From the NCBI RefSeq assembly GCF_002243515.1, contig NZ_CP022657.1, forward strand, positions 1,417,001-1,481,000: a stretch of 64,000 nucleotides of DNA, in the 5' to 3' direction. The position numbers were made by a program, and so were the translations under genes. Every line of letters starts with the position of its first letter. Positions within the stretch are counted from its first letter, which is position 1. The notes under the pieces were generated by a model. The model saw nothing but the letters and a program-made list of their open reading frames with translations, made no database searches and was not told the DNA's origin. Shown in pieces: positions 54,701-60,643 of this stretch. The stretch is from Tumebacillus algifaecis (lineage in GTDB: Bacteria > Bacillota > Bacilli > Tumebacillales > Tumebacillaceae).

Positions 54701-56049
54701 AACTGCGCGGCTTCCGCATCGAACTTGGCGAGATCGAACAACTCTTGCGCAAACACCCGGCGGTTCAAGACGCTGTGGTGCTCGTCCGCGAAGACGTGCC
54801 GGGAGATCAGCGTCTGGTCGGCTATGTAGCGGCAACAGAGGCGGGATCACTGATTCAGGCGGAGCTTCGCGAGCACTTGTCCGCGCGCTTGCCAGACTTT
54901 ATGGTGCCATCCGTTCTGGTTGTGTTGGACGCTTTACCGCTCACTCAGAACGATAAAGTGGATCGCCGCGCTTTGCCAAAGCCGCAAGCGAGCAGTGCGG
55001 TGCGTGAGGCAGAGCTTGTCGCACCGCGCGATAAGACCGAATTTGAGGTGAGCCGCATCTTTGCCGACTTGCTCGGTGTGGAGAACATCGGCAGGCACGA
55101 CAACTTCTTCTCTCTCGGCGGCCACTCGCTCTTGGCAGTACGTCTGTCTGCGCAGATCATGCACTCGTTCGGACAGGAACTTCCACTCGCACACCTGTTC
55201 AAGCACGCGACTGTCGAGGCCATCGCCAATCACCTACGCCAAGGGGAACAGATATCCTACTCGCCGCTGGTCGAACTGCGCAAAGGGGAAGGTGATCCGT
55301 TCTTCTGCGTTCACGCAGTCGGGGGAAGCGCTCTGTCGTTCCTCGAGCTGGCTCAGGCAAGCGGCGATCACCTGCCGTTCTACGCCTTCCAAGCCAGAGG
55401 GCTTGACGGAGGCGAAGCGGCGTTTGAAGACATCGAGACGATGGCAGCCTGCTATGTGGCCGAGCTTACCGCGATGCAACCGGAAGGCCCGATTCATCTT
55501 GGCGGCTGGTCGTTCGGCGGCTCGGTCGCATACGAGATGGCGCGTCAGTTGCAGTCAGCGGGGCGTGAAGTGGCATCGTTGGTCTTGCTCGACAGTTATG
55601 CTCCAACCCTGCTCGAACAGGAGGATACGACACTGTCGTCCTTTGCAGCCGACCTTGCCGGGCAGTTCGGGGTGACCTTGCTCACCGAGGAGTTGGCCGA
55701 GCTCTCCCGTTGCGACGAGGAGACCGCGCTTCGCAACCTGCACCAATCGGTTGCGACCGAACTCGGACTGGAACAGTTGACTCGCCTTTACAGCGTTTTC
55801 AAATCGAATCTCACAGCACTCCATGCTTACACCCCGCAAGGTGTAGCCCAAGTGCCGACCACGCTCTTCCTCAGCGAGCGAAGTGCGGGACACCCGCTCG
55901 CACCGACACTTGGTTGGGGCGAGTTGGTACAGCAGGTGGAAGTGCATAAAGTGGCAGGAGATCATTTCACGATGTTGCAGCGACCACACGTGGCAACATT
56001 GGCAGAAAGTCTGCTCACCCTGATGAAGCAAACGGTTCGTAAAAGTTGA
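42733..56049 (+). CDS. Four-module terminal NRPS, (C-A-T)x4-TE
   Basis: 4438 residues. C1 (8-435) begins LYELTPLQHGMLFHS with HHILLDGWS, the form found after epimerase modules (D-L joining), matching the E domain just upstream. C2 starts near 1055 (HHIISDGWS), C3 near 2100 and C4 near 3148 (both HHIASDGWS). The T serines lie near 994, 2038, 3086 and 4130. A-domain codes, read by eye, are about DGLYLGGIYK, DAMFLGVVIK, DSKSIGVVFK and DACCMGEVAK; none is a textbook code, so the residues are left unassigned. A2 and A3, and C3 and C4, are strikingly alike, suggesting recent module duplication. The final A has NDKVDRR in place of NGK at motif A10. The thioesterase (4175-4438) has Ser4260 in GWSFGG, Asp in LLDSYAP and His in GDHFTML, so it ends the line by hydrolysis or cyclisation. 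A strong terminator follows. Confidence 0.95.
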   Translation: MKRENIESLYELTPLQHGMLFHSLYAPDSGVYAVQINFTLEGSFDQRTFIRAFQKVIERHPILRTAFYWENLDKPLQVVGKEVELPFQYLDWRGLSQEEKRQKVISIQEQDRLQPFIFTEAPVMRITLMQLSEQIHSLSWTFHHILLDGWSLQLVLQELWQLYEAYQDGQELSLPPSQPFRKYLAWLQRQDMGQAEAYWRTALQGFVEPTPLPLDFGKRQLFEGEARTASLDLNLLPAVHEKLQHAARTFQVTLNTLLQGIWALYLSRASGESDVVFGYTVSGRPGDLPGVDMIAGMLINSLPVRVSIDPDAWLGTWLKDLQTEQLEARQYDHSPLISVQEWSDVPRGTRLFETLFVFENFLDEEGQTEIKRSLKITDDPTDHPNSFPLTLTGIPTREFILRMQYDTTRYDQATVQRILDHLSVMLNTVAERPEVKLFDIPLLTDAEREEVVVSWNATEIDFPRDRFLHQYVEEHAEHCAEALAIISPEKTWTYGELNAYANRLAHFLLAHGVGPERTVGVLMERSPELVAAYLAVWKCGAAFLMIDPKTPGERVRFMLDDADTMLLLTQASLHELVDWSGGPVWQLDADADLLAKESTENLKSVSERGHLACVLYTSGSTGTPKGVELEQAGILNYMHWCARLTRLTSADRTTHISGLGFDGTLLELLPALCAGCTIIQPDAEVRYSPQKLHAWILEHEVNVAYATTALTESLMALPWPKDTKFRIQLTGGEAMRTYPSVDLPFTVINGYGPTEATIYTTFFEVPTTPAGDHLPSIGRPLANMKVFVLDEQQNPLPVGMPGELYAGGIGVGRGYLNRPELTAEKFVDTSYGRLYKTGDKVRWLPDGNLDYIGRIDQLVKIRGFRIELGEIEAALLKHPKVKDAAVLVREQQIIAYVAGSQVPSAQQLRLFLQGNLPEFMLPSYFVALDALPLNANGKIDRRALPAPTREHAAGAEETVLARTETERSLVEIWQKVLRLDDVGVTDNFFALGGHSLLATQVMGQIAAVCEVELPLRALFESPTIEALARLIEDKQNVPSEVSAILPIDRSERLPLSFAQERLWFLEQFNSNSAAYNVPIALRMTGRLNVEALKQSFNEIMSRHEVLRTSFTAVDGQPEQVIAAKLEMPFTLLDLSQMQTDEAESQAAQEAAKEVETPFELTDGALVRATLLRIAEEDHVLLLTMHHIISDGWSMGILIDELSKLYAAFAQGTPSSLAPLPIQYADFAHWQREWFQGEWLEEQIAYWKKILNGAPSVLPLPTDKPRPAVQTYRGANREIVLSAELTERLKVLSQQEGATLFMALLAAFNVLMARYSGQEDVVVGTPIAGRTRPETHDLIGFFVNTLALRTDLSRDPNFRELLARVREVTLGAYAHQDLPFERLVQEVRPERDMSHAPLFQVMFVLQNAPMDDFNLTGLTLHDFPVEWGTSKFDLTVSVQEEHGSLRGFVEYNTDLFEGETIDRLIENFRLLLAGLADDPECSVYVVPMVTDEERRLLLEERSGNSVPFDEQACGHHLFERQVERTPDLIAVEFGEVSLTYRELNERANRLAHRLQKLGVGPDQLVALAVERGPEMIVGLLGVLKAGGAYVPIEPEYPAERIAYQLEDGKVSVLLTQSHLAAGLPTEGVELICLDAETFLDEPAGNPESAVSAHHLAYIIYTSGSTGKPKGVLIEHRSLVNFTEMYIRTFDVQTGSRSFQFSSLSFDASVMDIFPTLAAGATVVLVKREELLPGPQLQKLMREKRVNRMFATPSMMMQLPSEDLPDLHTVLIGGEAVSKEVVQRWKQPGRKVYNVYGPTETTVISTGEEYDGESVPPIGGPLSNVRLYVLDAKMQPVPIGVPGELYIGGAGVARGYLNRSELTAEKFVETAYGRLYRTGDAVRWLASGKLEYYGRIDLQVKIRGFRIELGEIEAVLRQHPAVQDAAVLAVQDETGDRQLVAYAAVGTAESPAPAELRAHLKAALPEFMVPGLYVMMDALPLTINRKVDRAALPAPDRSQLTDDQDVILPRTPLEETVAHVWRTVLRVPQVGVQDNFFELGGHSLLATQVMSHLTSALYVELPLRALFESPTVEGLAARVEQKLRDGGAVQAAPLVAMSKDGALPLSFAQERVWFFEQYHEGTATYNMPFALRMQGRLHVEALQRAFDEILRRHEVLRTVFVTHDGEAGQVIIEEVRTPFATIDLTGLDLIEREMQTVLTAIEEGDKPFDLTTGPMLRAVLLQLAEAEHVLLMTLHHIASDGWSMGILIEELSVLYAAFAAGKPSPLPPLPVQYADFARWQREKFQGGALEAQLSYWKQQLNGASFVLQLPTDKPRPAVQTYNGAIREFTLGSALFPRLRELCQQEGVTLFMALLAAFNLLLSRLSGQEDILVGSPIAGRTKQETEGLIGFFVNTLALRTDLAGNPSFRELLTRVRETTLGAYAHQDVPFERLVREVQQERDLSHAPVFQVMFALQNAPMGDFELPGLTLSDYPVEKSSSLFDMSFSLHEGEHGLQGSVRYNTDLFTEETVQRMVERFEMLLEGILHSPDLAMASLPILTGAERQLLEKWNDTTAPFSEDLCVHHLFERQVEKSPQRVAIEFGDVSLTYQALNEQANRLAHYLQKLGVGSEQRVAIAVERGPEMIIGLLGVLKAGGAYLPIDPAYPTERIAYQLEDGKVAVLLTQSHLASDLPHGGAEVICLDTQSFADESSANPASGVQSDDLAYVIYTSGSTGKPKGVLIEHRSVVNFTEMFIRDFDLQEGTRCTMFPSFSFDSSVKDLYPPLATGSTIVLFTREELMPGPHLQSLLRQKRVNRISTTPAMLAQLPSGDLPDLNTVICGGTVLPLEVVEKWRQDGRNIYNVYGPTETTVFVTAEHCDGEKAPTIGSPLQNSTLHVLDAQMQPVPIGVIGELHIGGVGVARGYLNRADLTAEKFVETPYGRLYKTGDAVRWQPDGKLEYVGRIDLQVKIRGYRIELGEIEAVLRQHPIVQDAAVVALPDQSGENQLVGYVAVGEQHAPASSELRAYLKALLPEFMVPGMFVILAALPLTVNRKVDRAALPAPDRSQLVETAELVLPRTPLEHTVADVWRKILGLSLVGVKENFFELGGHSLLATQVMAHLRSALHVELPLRALFESPTVEGLSVRVEEKLRETGTAKSLSISPVPREEALPLSFAQERLWFFEQFHQRTSTYNMPFALRMKGPVHLAALQRTFDEILLRHEVLRTSFVTQAGEARQKINADTTWPITVVDLSELSLIEREMQAVLTVIEEGDKPFDLTHGPMLRAVLLRMAEQEHVLLVTMHHIASDGWSMSVLLEELSVLYEAFASDKPSPLPELPVQYADFANWQREWFQGEVLEEQLHYWKEQLRDAPFVLDLPTDKPRPAVQTYNGAICEVSLASGILPKLKKLGQQEGATLYMTLLAAFNLLLSRLSGQEDIVIGSPIAGRTHKETEGLIGFFVNTLALRTDLSGEPSFRALLSRVRETTLGAYAHQDLPFERLVREVQPERDMSYAALFQVMFALQNAPRGDLELPGLTLTNFPMEKATSMFDLTLSLYEAEDGLHGSVQYNTDLFAEDTVQRIVERFGVLLEGIVSTPDLAVQELPLWTETEMRLLKQWNETATAYSKDACLHLLIEAQAERTPDVIAAEFEGRTLTYRELDEQANRIARVLQEKGVGPDRLVAIAVERTLEMAVAVLAVHKAGGAYVPLDPAYPSERLSYMLEDAQVAWILTVEQLRSSLPKTKAELVLLDADWSEVSAEPVQSAVTPDHLAYVIYTSGSTGRPKGVMVMHRSLANFVEAQGARNRWEPGDRVLKFTSFAFDASACDMLVPLTRGATVCFVRNTLPGPALNCLLREQKITGACIPPSALAMLPEDNLPDLRLIMTGGEVVSEELISRFGKGRELYVEYGPTEATVAVTAMKAQPGDRTGLLGAPLPNVKLYVLDTHLQPVAIGVAGELHVAGVILARGYLNRPELTAEKFIEVNGERMYKTGDLVRWLPDGNLEFCGRIDDQVKLRGFRIELGEIEQLLRKHPAVQDAVVLVREDVPGDQRLVGYVAATEAGSLIQAELREHLSARLPDFMVPSVLVVLDALPLTQNDKVDRRALPKPQASSAVREAELVAPRDKTEFEVSRIFADLLGVENIGRHDNFFSLGGHSLLAVRLSAQIMHSFGQELPLAHLFKHATVEAIANHLRQGEQISYSPLVELRKGEGDPFFCVHAVGGSALSFLELAQASGDHLPFYAFQARGLDGGEAAFEDIETMAACYVAELTAMQPEGPIHLGGWSFGGSVAYEMARQLQSAGREVASLVLLDSYAPTLLEQEDTTLSSFAADLAGQFGVTLLTEELAELSRCDEETALRNLHQSVATELGLEQLTRLYSVFKSNLTALHAYTPQGVAQVPTTLFLSERSAGHPLAPTLGWGELVQQVEVHKVAGDHFTMLQRPHVATLAESLLTLMKQTVRKS

Positions 56050-56053
56050 CATA

Positions 56054-56087
56054 AAAAAGGCTTCTCACTCTGGTGAGAAGCCTTTTT
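56054..56087. terminator. Strong bidirectional terminator ending block 2
   Basis: A 15-bp perfect stem, AAAAAGGCTTCTCAC (56054-56068) with GTGAGAAGCCTTTTT (56073-56087), and a TCTG loop. It works in both directions and overlaps the stop end of the small leftward gene. Confidence 0.92.
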
Positions 56088-56250
56088 CCTTTTCCATCAG
56101 TTTTTTCACATTCGGTTTCGGATTCCAGCAATCGAATTGGTACTTCGGATTCGTATCAAAGCCCAGTCGGGCGCATTTGCTGATCGAACGACCCGCCACT
56201 TTGTTCACAGCATAGTGCTGGCAAGTGGCGCAGCAATGAAATCGGTTCAT
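56065..56250 (-). CDS. Small Cys-rich protein, possible zinc binder
   Basis: 61 residues from the ATG of MNRFHCCATCQHY; GGTGAGGTG lies about 6 bases upstream, and slightly longer in-frame starts would overlap it. Cys and His are arranged as HCCATCQHY, then KCARLGFDT, then FDCWNP, a spacing that could hold a metal. I recognise it only as a small conserved-looking Bacillales-type protein without known function. It lies alone between block 2 and block 3 on the opposite strand. Its stop end lies inside the terminator stem. Confidence 0.65.
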   Translation of the reverse strand: MNRFHCCATCQHYAVNKVAGRSISKCARLGFDTNPKYQFDCWNPKPNVKKLMEKEKGFSPE

Positions 56251-56324
56251 CAACATCACCTCACCATTCTATTTCTGCATCGTCGGATGTAAACCTGCTT
56301 TAATAAAATTGCAACCAATTTGAT

Positions 56325-56352
56325 TTGATCGAAGAGGCATATAAATTATACT
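56325..56352 (+). promoter_or_regulatory. Candidate sigma-A promoter of block 3
   Basis: TTGATC (56325-56330) and TATACT (56347-56352) are 16 bases apart, a good sigma-A match in an otherwise AT-rich spacer. The leader to the ATG at 56492 would be about 130 bases, without a reading frame I trust. It may overlap regulation of the divergent small Cys-rich gene. Confidence 0.55.
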
Positions 56353-56491
56353 GTGCGCAATTCTAAAATTTCAGGGAGGGATTGGTCTGGCTATTATCGA
56401 ATAGTGAGTGTAGATTGCAACAGATTGGAATCGCTTCATCATTTAAAAAGTATAGAACTCAATGGAGTTTCCATGACTGGAGGAACTACTC

Positions 56492-59400
56492 ATGCTCGAA
56501 ACGCAGGTATTGTCTGCTACGCTTGTGGATCTGCTGCGCTACAGAGCACAGGTGCAGCCCAGCCAACTTGCGTATCGCTTTCTGGTTGAAGAGGAGGAAT
56601 TGGAGTATTCATATGCTCTGCTCGATCAAAAAGCGCGCGCGCTCGGCGCCTTGTTGCAAAGTATGGGGGCCACCGGAGAACGTGCCTTGTTGCTTTATCC
56701 ACCAGGGCCGGATTATGTGGTCGCCTTTTTTGGTTGTCTATATGCGGGCGTGGTCGCTGTACCTGCTTATCCGCCGCGACAAAATGGCAATCTGTCGCGG
56801 TTGGTCGCCGTCGCTTCGGACGCCAAAGCGACGCTCGCGCTCACCACTGATGAAATTTTCAAAAATATTGAACGACGCTATACCGACACGCCGGGCTTGG
56901 CTGCACTTCGTCTGATCGCCACCGATCATTTGGATGGCTCGCTTGCCGTGGAATGGAGGCACCCAGGCACCGATGCGTCGGCACTTGCGTTTTTGCAATA
57001 CACGTCCGGCTCGACGTCGGCACCGAAAGGCGTCATGTTGAGCCAAGGCAATTTGATGCACAATCTCGGACTGATCCACAATTGTTTTGGCATTGCACCT
57101 GTTGGCACCAAAGGCGTGCTGTGGTTGCCTCCCTTTCATGATATGGGATTGATCGGCGGCGTGTTGCAACCGCTGTACGGCGGTTACGAGATGACCTTGA
57201 TGCAGCCAGTCGCATTTATTCAAAAGCCGTTGCGCTGGTTGGAAACGATCTCCCGTCTCGGTGGAACGCTGGGCGGCGGGCCGAACTTCGCCTATGACCT
57301 TTGCGTACAAAAAATCACGCCGGAGCAACGCGACACGCTCGATCTCTCCACGTGGGAGACGGCGTTTACTGGAGCCGAACCGATTCGTCATGAGACGTTG
57401 GCGCGTTTCTCCGAGTTCTTCGCTCCCTGCGGATTCCGAAAAGAGGCATTCTATCCCTGTTACGGCTTGGCCGAAGCGACTTTGTTCGTCACCGGGGGAC
57501 TGAAGAAAGAAGCGCCGATCACGCTTGCCTTTGATGGCGACGCGCTGGAGAAAAACAAAGTCTGCCCGACAACGCAAGTCACCGATACAACGCGTGTGCT
57601 CGTCGGCTGTGGCAGTCCGGATCGCACCGACCAGCGCGTGCAGATCGTGCATCCCGAAACGTTCACCCCCTGTCAAGAAGATGAGGTCGGTGAAATCTGG
57701 GTCGGCGGATTGAGCACTGCGCTCGGCTATTGGAATGCTGACGACAAGACGGCCGAGACGTTTGGCGCTCGCTTGGCGAACGGAGAAGGCCCCTTTTTGC
57801 GGACTGGAGATCTCGGCTTTCTCGTGGAGGGGGAATTGTTCGTCACGGGACGACTCAAAGACCTAATCATCATCCGTGGACGCAATCATTACCCGCAGGA
57901 TCTGGAATTTACCGTTTCTGATGCGCACCTCGCTGTGCCCGCCGGTGCAGGCGCAGCGTTTTCTGTTGAGGTGGACGGGGAAGAGCGACTGGTCATCGTC
58001 AGCGAAGTTGAGCGCGCTCACCGCAAAGGCAACCTCGCGGAAGTTGCCACCGCCATTCGCCAAGCGGTCGCACAACATCACGATCTGCAAACATATGGCG
58101 TCGTGCTGATCAAACCGGCGAGCATTCCGAAGACCTCCAGCGGCAAAATTCAGCGACACGCCTGCCGACAGCGTTTCTTGGAAGGAACGTTGGAAGCGTT
58201 GCATACGGATGTACTTGGGCGGCAGACTGCGACAGACGCACCACCACAAGCGGGCTTTGATTTCGGCACGCTCGACCGCAAGGCGTTGCAGTCGCTTGAT
58301 GAGAGTGAACGCTTGATCGCGTTAGAAAATTACCTGCAGGTTAAAGCGTCCGCCGTGTTAAAAGTGAACCCGACGCAGATTGAGCGCAGCCGATCGCTGA
58401 ACGCTCTGGGTCTCGATTCGCTGATGGCAGTCGAGTTGAAAAACGAAGTGGAAGAGGCGTACCAGATCGAATTGCCGCTCACCGCCTTGTTGGACGGCCC
58501 GAGCATCACCGAGCTTGCGACAGACGTCTTGGTAATGCTTAGTGTTGCACAGGAAACGGTGGCAGAGTCGGAAGTTTCCGCCGCAGATGATACTGAGTTC
58601 CCGCTTTCATTCGGTCAGCGCTCGCTGTGGTTCATGCAACGACTCGCTCCGGACAGCGCTGCCTATAACGTGGCACGCGCCGTAAAGGTACCGGGTCGAT
58701 TGGACAAAACTGCGCTCCAGGCCGCTTTTTATCGGCTGGCGGTCGCCCATCCGCAACTGCGCACCCGCATCGTAACCCAAAAGGGTCAACCGTGGCAACA
58801 GGTGCAGGAGCAGCCCGAATTTCTTTTTTCAATCGAAGATGCTTCCTCTTGGAGCGCGGCACAGCTTGAACAGCGCATCACGGAGGAAGCGAACCGCCCG
58901 TTCGATCTGGCTAGCGGCCCGTTGTGGCGTGTGCACATGTTCTCAACCTCGGACGACGAGCATGTGTTACTGCTGACGATGCATCATATCATCACCGATT
59001 TCTGGTCGCTCGGCCTGTTGATCAGCGAACTGCGCGAGCTCTATCCGGCGCTGGTCGCTGGCACGGAGCTTCCTGCGTTGACCGCAGCTTCGCATCGCTA
59101 TAGCGACTATGTGCACCGCCAAGCGGAGCGGCTGTCTGGAGCCACGGGGGAGCGGCTGTTGAATTATTGGAAGCAACAGTTGGCAGGACAATTGCCTGTG
59201 CTCAACCTGCCGACCGACCGACCCAGACCGCCTGTGCAGACGTTCCGAGGTGCGGCGCACTCCTTCCGCCTCGAAAAAGCACTGACCGAGCAGATCAAAA
59301 CGTTTGCTAAGCGATACAACACCACGCTGTACACAGCATTGCTCGCCGCCTACCAAGTGCTTTTGCACCGCTATAGTGGGCAGGATGACATCTTGGTCGG

Positions 59401-60643
59401 CTCTCCGACTGCGGGGCGCGCATCGGCGAAAGATGCGACGACGTTCGGTTATTTTGTTAATCCGATCGTGCTGCGCGGGCGTTTTGCAGAACGTCCGACC
59501 TTCGCCGCGTTTATCGAAGAGCTGCGTCAGACGGTGCTCGGTGCACTCGACCACCAAGAGTACCCCTTCGCTTTGCTCGTCGAGAAGCTTCACCCGCAGC
59601 GTGACCCGAGCGTCTCGCCGCTGTTCCAAGCGTTTTTCGTTTTGCAAAAATCACATCTGCTGGACCGTGACGGCTTGACAGCATTTGCGCTCAATGAAGC
59701 GGGTGCACAGCTTGCGGGCGGCCTTCCGATGGAGTCGATGCGTTTGGAACAGACGCATGTGCAGTATGATCTGATCCTGACGATGGCCGAACTGGACGGT
59801 GAACTGGCGGCCACCTTTGAATACAACGCCGATTTGTTCGACCCTGCGACCATCGCACGCATGAGTGGGCATTTCACCACGCTTTTGCAAGGTTTGCTCA
59901 CAGCGCCGGACGCTCCTGTCAGCACAGCTCCGCTCTTGACAGCAGCGGAAGAGACCCAATTGCTCGATGGCTGGAACGACACCCAAGCCGATTTTGGCGA
60001 CGTTGTCTGTGCCCACGATCTATTTGCACAGCTTGCGGCACAACAGCCGAATGCGATCGCCGTGGAAGCGGGCGCTGTTTCGTTGACCTATGGCGAACTG
60101 AACAGGCGCGCCAATCAACTCGCACACTACCTGCAACAAGCGGGCGTCCGGTCAGAAACGCTGGTCGGCATCTCGGTCGAACGCTCGGTGGAGATGGTCA
60201 TCGGCATGCTCGGCATCCTCAAGGCGGGTGGTGCTTACGTACCGCTTGACCCGACCTATCCGAGCGAGCGGCTGTCCTTCATGTTGGAGGATGCTGACGT
60301 GCGCGTTCTGCTCACGCAACAGCATCTGGTCGAGCGACTGCCCAAGCATGGCGCCAAGCAGATCCTGCTCGATGCGGATGCCGCGCAGATCGCGGAGTCG
60401 AGCATGGACGATCCGACAGTCAGCGCATCGCCGGACGACCTTGCGTATGTGATCTACACGTCCGGCTCGACAGGCAAACCGAAAGGCGTGTTGCTCGAAC
60501 ATGCCGGGCTGTTCAATCTTGTCCACGTGTTGCAGGAGGCGTATGCCATCGGGAGCCAGACTCGCCTGTTGCAATTTGCTTCCTTCTCGTTTGACGCCTC
60601 GGTGGCGGAAGTGTTCACCGTGCTGACCGCAGGGGGACGTTGA
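56492..60643 (+). CDS. FAAL-ACP-C-A(N-terminal part): lipid-loading NRPS, frameshifted
   Basis: 1383 residues before a premature stop. A fatty acyl-AMP ligase (about 1-580; LQYTSGSTSAPKGV, WLPPFHDMGLIGG, KTSSGKIQRH) activates a fatty acid and loads it on the ACP (Ser643 in LGLDSLM). A C domain (about 700-1130) has H831-H-I-I-T-D-F-W, with DF for DG as in other starter-type cases here, and would acylate the first amino acid. The A domain begins near 1160 and breaks off after SFDASVAEVFTVLTAGG, at core A4. The rest of A plus T continues in the overlapping frame from 60640. Restored, the protein would be about 1780 residues, FAAL-ACP-C-A-T, a typical first enzyme of a lipopeptide line. GGAGG precedes the ATG by 7 bases. 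Confidence 0.9.
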   Translation: MLETQVLSATLVDLLRYRAQVQPSQLAYRFLVEEEELEYSYALLDQKARALGALLQSMGATGERALLLYPPGPDYVVAFFGCLYAGVVAVPAYPPRQNGNLSRLVAVASDAKATLALTTDEIFKNIERRYTDTPGLAALRLIATDHLDGSLAVEWRHPGTDASALAFLQYTSGSTSAPKGVMLSQGNLMHNLGLIHNCFGIAPVGTKGVLWLPPFHDMGLIGGVLQPLYGGYEMTLMQPVAFIQKPLRWLETISRLGGTLGGGPNFAYDLCVQKITPEQRDTLDLSTWETAFTGAEPIRHETLARFSEFFAPCGFRKEAFYPCYGLAEATLFVTGGLKKEAPITLAFDGDALEKNKVCPTTQVTDTTRVLVGCGSPDRTDQRVQIVHPETFTPCQEDEVGEIWVGGLSTALGYWNADDKTAETFGARLANGEGPFLRTGDLGFLVEGELFVTGRLKDLIIIRGRNHYPQDLEFTVSDAHLAVPAGAGAAFSVEVDGEERLVIVSEVERAHRKGNLAEVATAIRQAVAQHHDLQTYGVVLIKPASIPKTSSGKIQRHACRQRFLEGTLEALHTDVLGRQTATDAPPQAGFDFGTLDRKALQSLDESERLIALENYLQVKASAVLKVNPTQIERSRSLNALGLDSLMAVELKNEVEEAYQIELPLTALLDGPSITELATDVLVMLSVAQETVAESEVSAADDTEFPLSFGQRSLWFMQRLAPDSAAYNVARAVKVPGRLDKTALQAAFYRLAVAHPQLRTRIVTQKGQPWQQVQEQPEFLFSIEDASSWSAAQLEQRITEEANRPFDLASGPLWRVHMFSTSDDEHVLLLTMHHIITDFWSLGLLISELRELYPALVAGTELPALTAASHRYSDYVHRQAERLSGATGERLLNYWKQQLAGQLPVLNLPTDRPRPPVQTFRGAAHSFRLEKALTEQIKTFAKRYNTTLYTALLAAYQVLLHRYSGQDDILVGSPTAGRASAKDATTFGYFVNPIVLRGRFAERPTFAAFIEELRQTVLGALDHQEYPFALLVEKLHPQRDPSVSPLFQAFFVLQKSHLLDRDGLTAFALNEAGAQLAGGLPMESMRLEQTHVQYDLILTMAELDGELAATFEYNADLFDPATIARMSGHFTTLLQGLLTAPDAPVSTAPLLTAAEETQLLDGWNDTQADFGDVVCAHDLFAQLAAQQPNAIAVEAGAVSLTYGELNRRANQLAHYLQQAGVRSETLVGISVERSVEMVIGMLGILKAGGAYVPLDPTYPSERLSFMLEDADVRVLLTQQHLVERLPKHGAKQILLDADAAQIAESSMDDPTVSASPDDLAYVIYTSGSTGKPKGVLLEHAGLFNLVHVLQEAYAIGSQTRLLQFASFSFDASVAEVFTVLTAGGR
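60631..60643 (+). other. Frameshift site in a G run
   Basis: The sequence CAGGGGGACG has five G; in the current frame it reads A-G-G-R-stop. One more G would read A-G-G-T-L-I-L-A-E-K, the expected A-domain sequence, and join both reading frames exactly. Either one base is missing (mutation or assembly error) or a -1 shift occurs in translation. The run is not a standard X-XXY-YYZ slippery heptamer, so an indel is more likely. Confidence 0.85.

Noticed and set aside
42733-56049. Additional epimerisation or methyltransferase domains in the four-module NRPS
   Set aside because: Every T domain is followed directly by a C domain or the TE; A domains have normal length without an inserted methyltransferase.
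56353-56915. Two overlapping frames (56353-56589 and 56382-56915) upstream of and across the FAAL start
   Set aside because: They overlap the promoter and the well-supported FAAL start, have no family features, and are explained by reading the leader and FAAL coding sequence out of frame.
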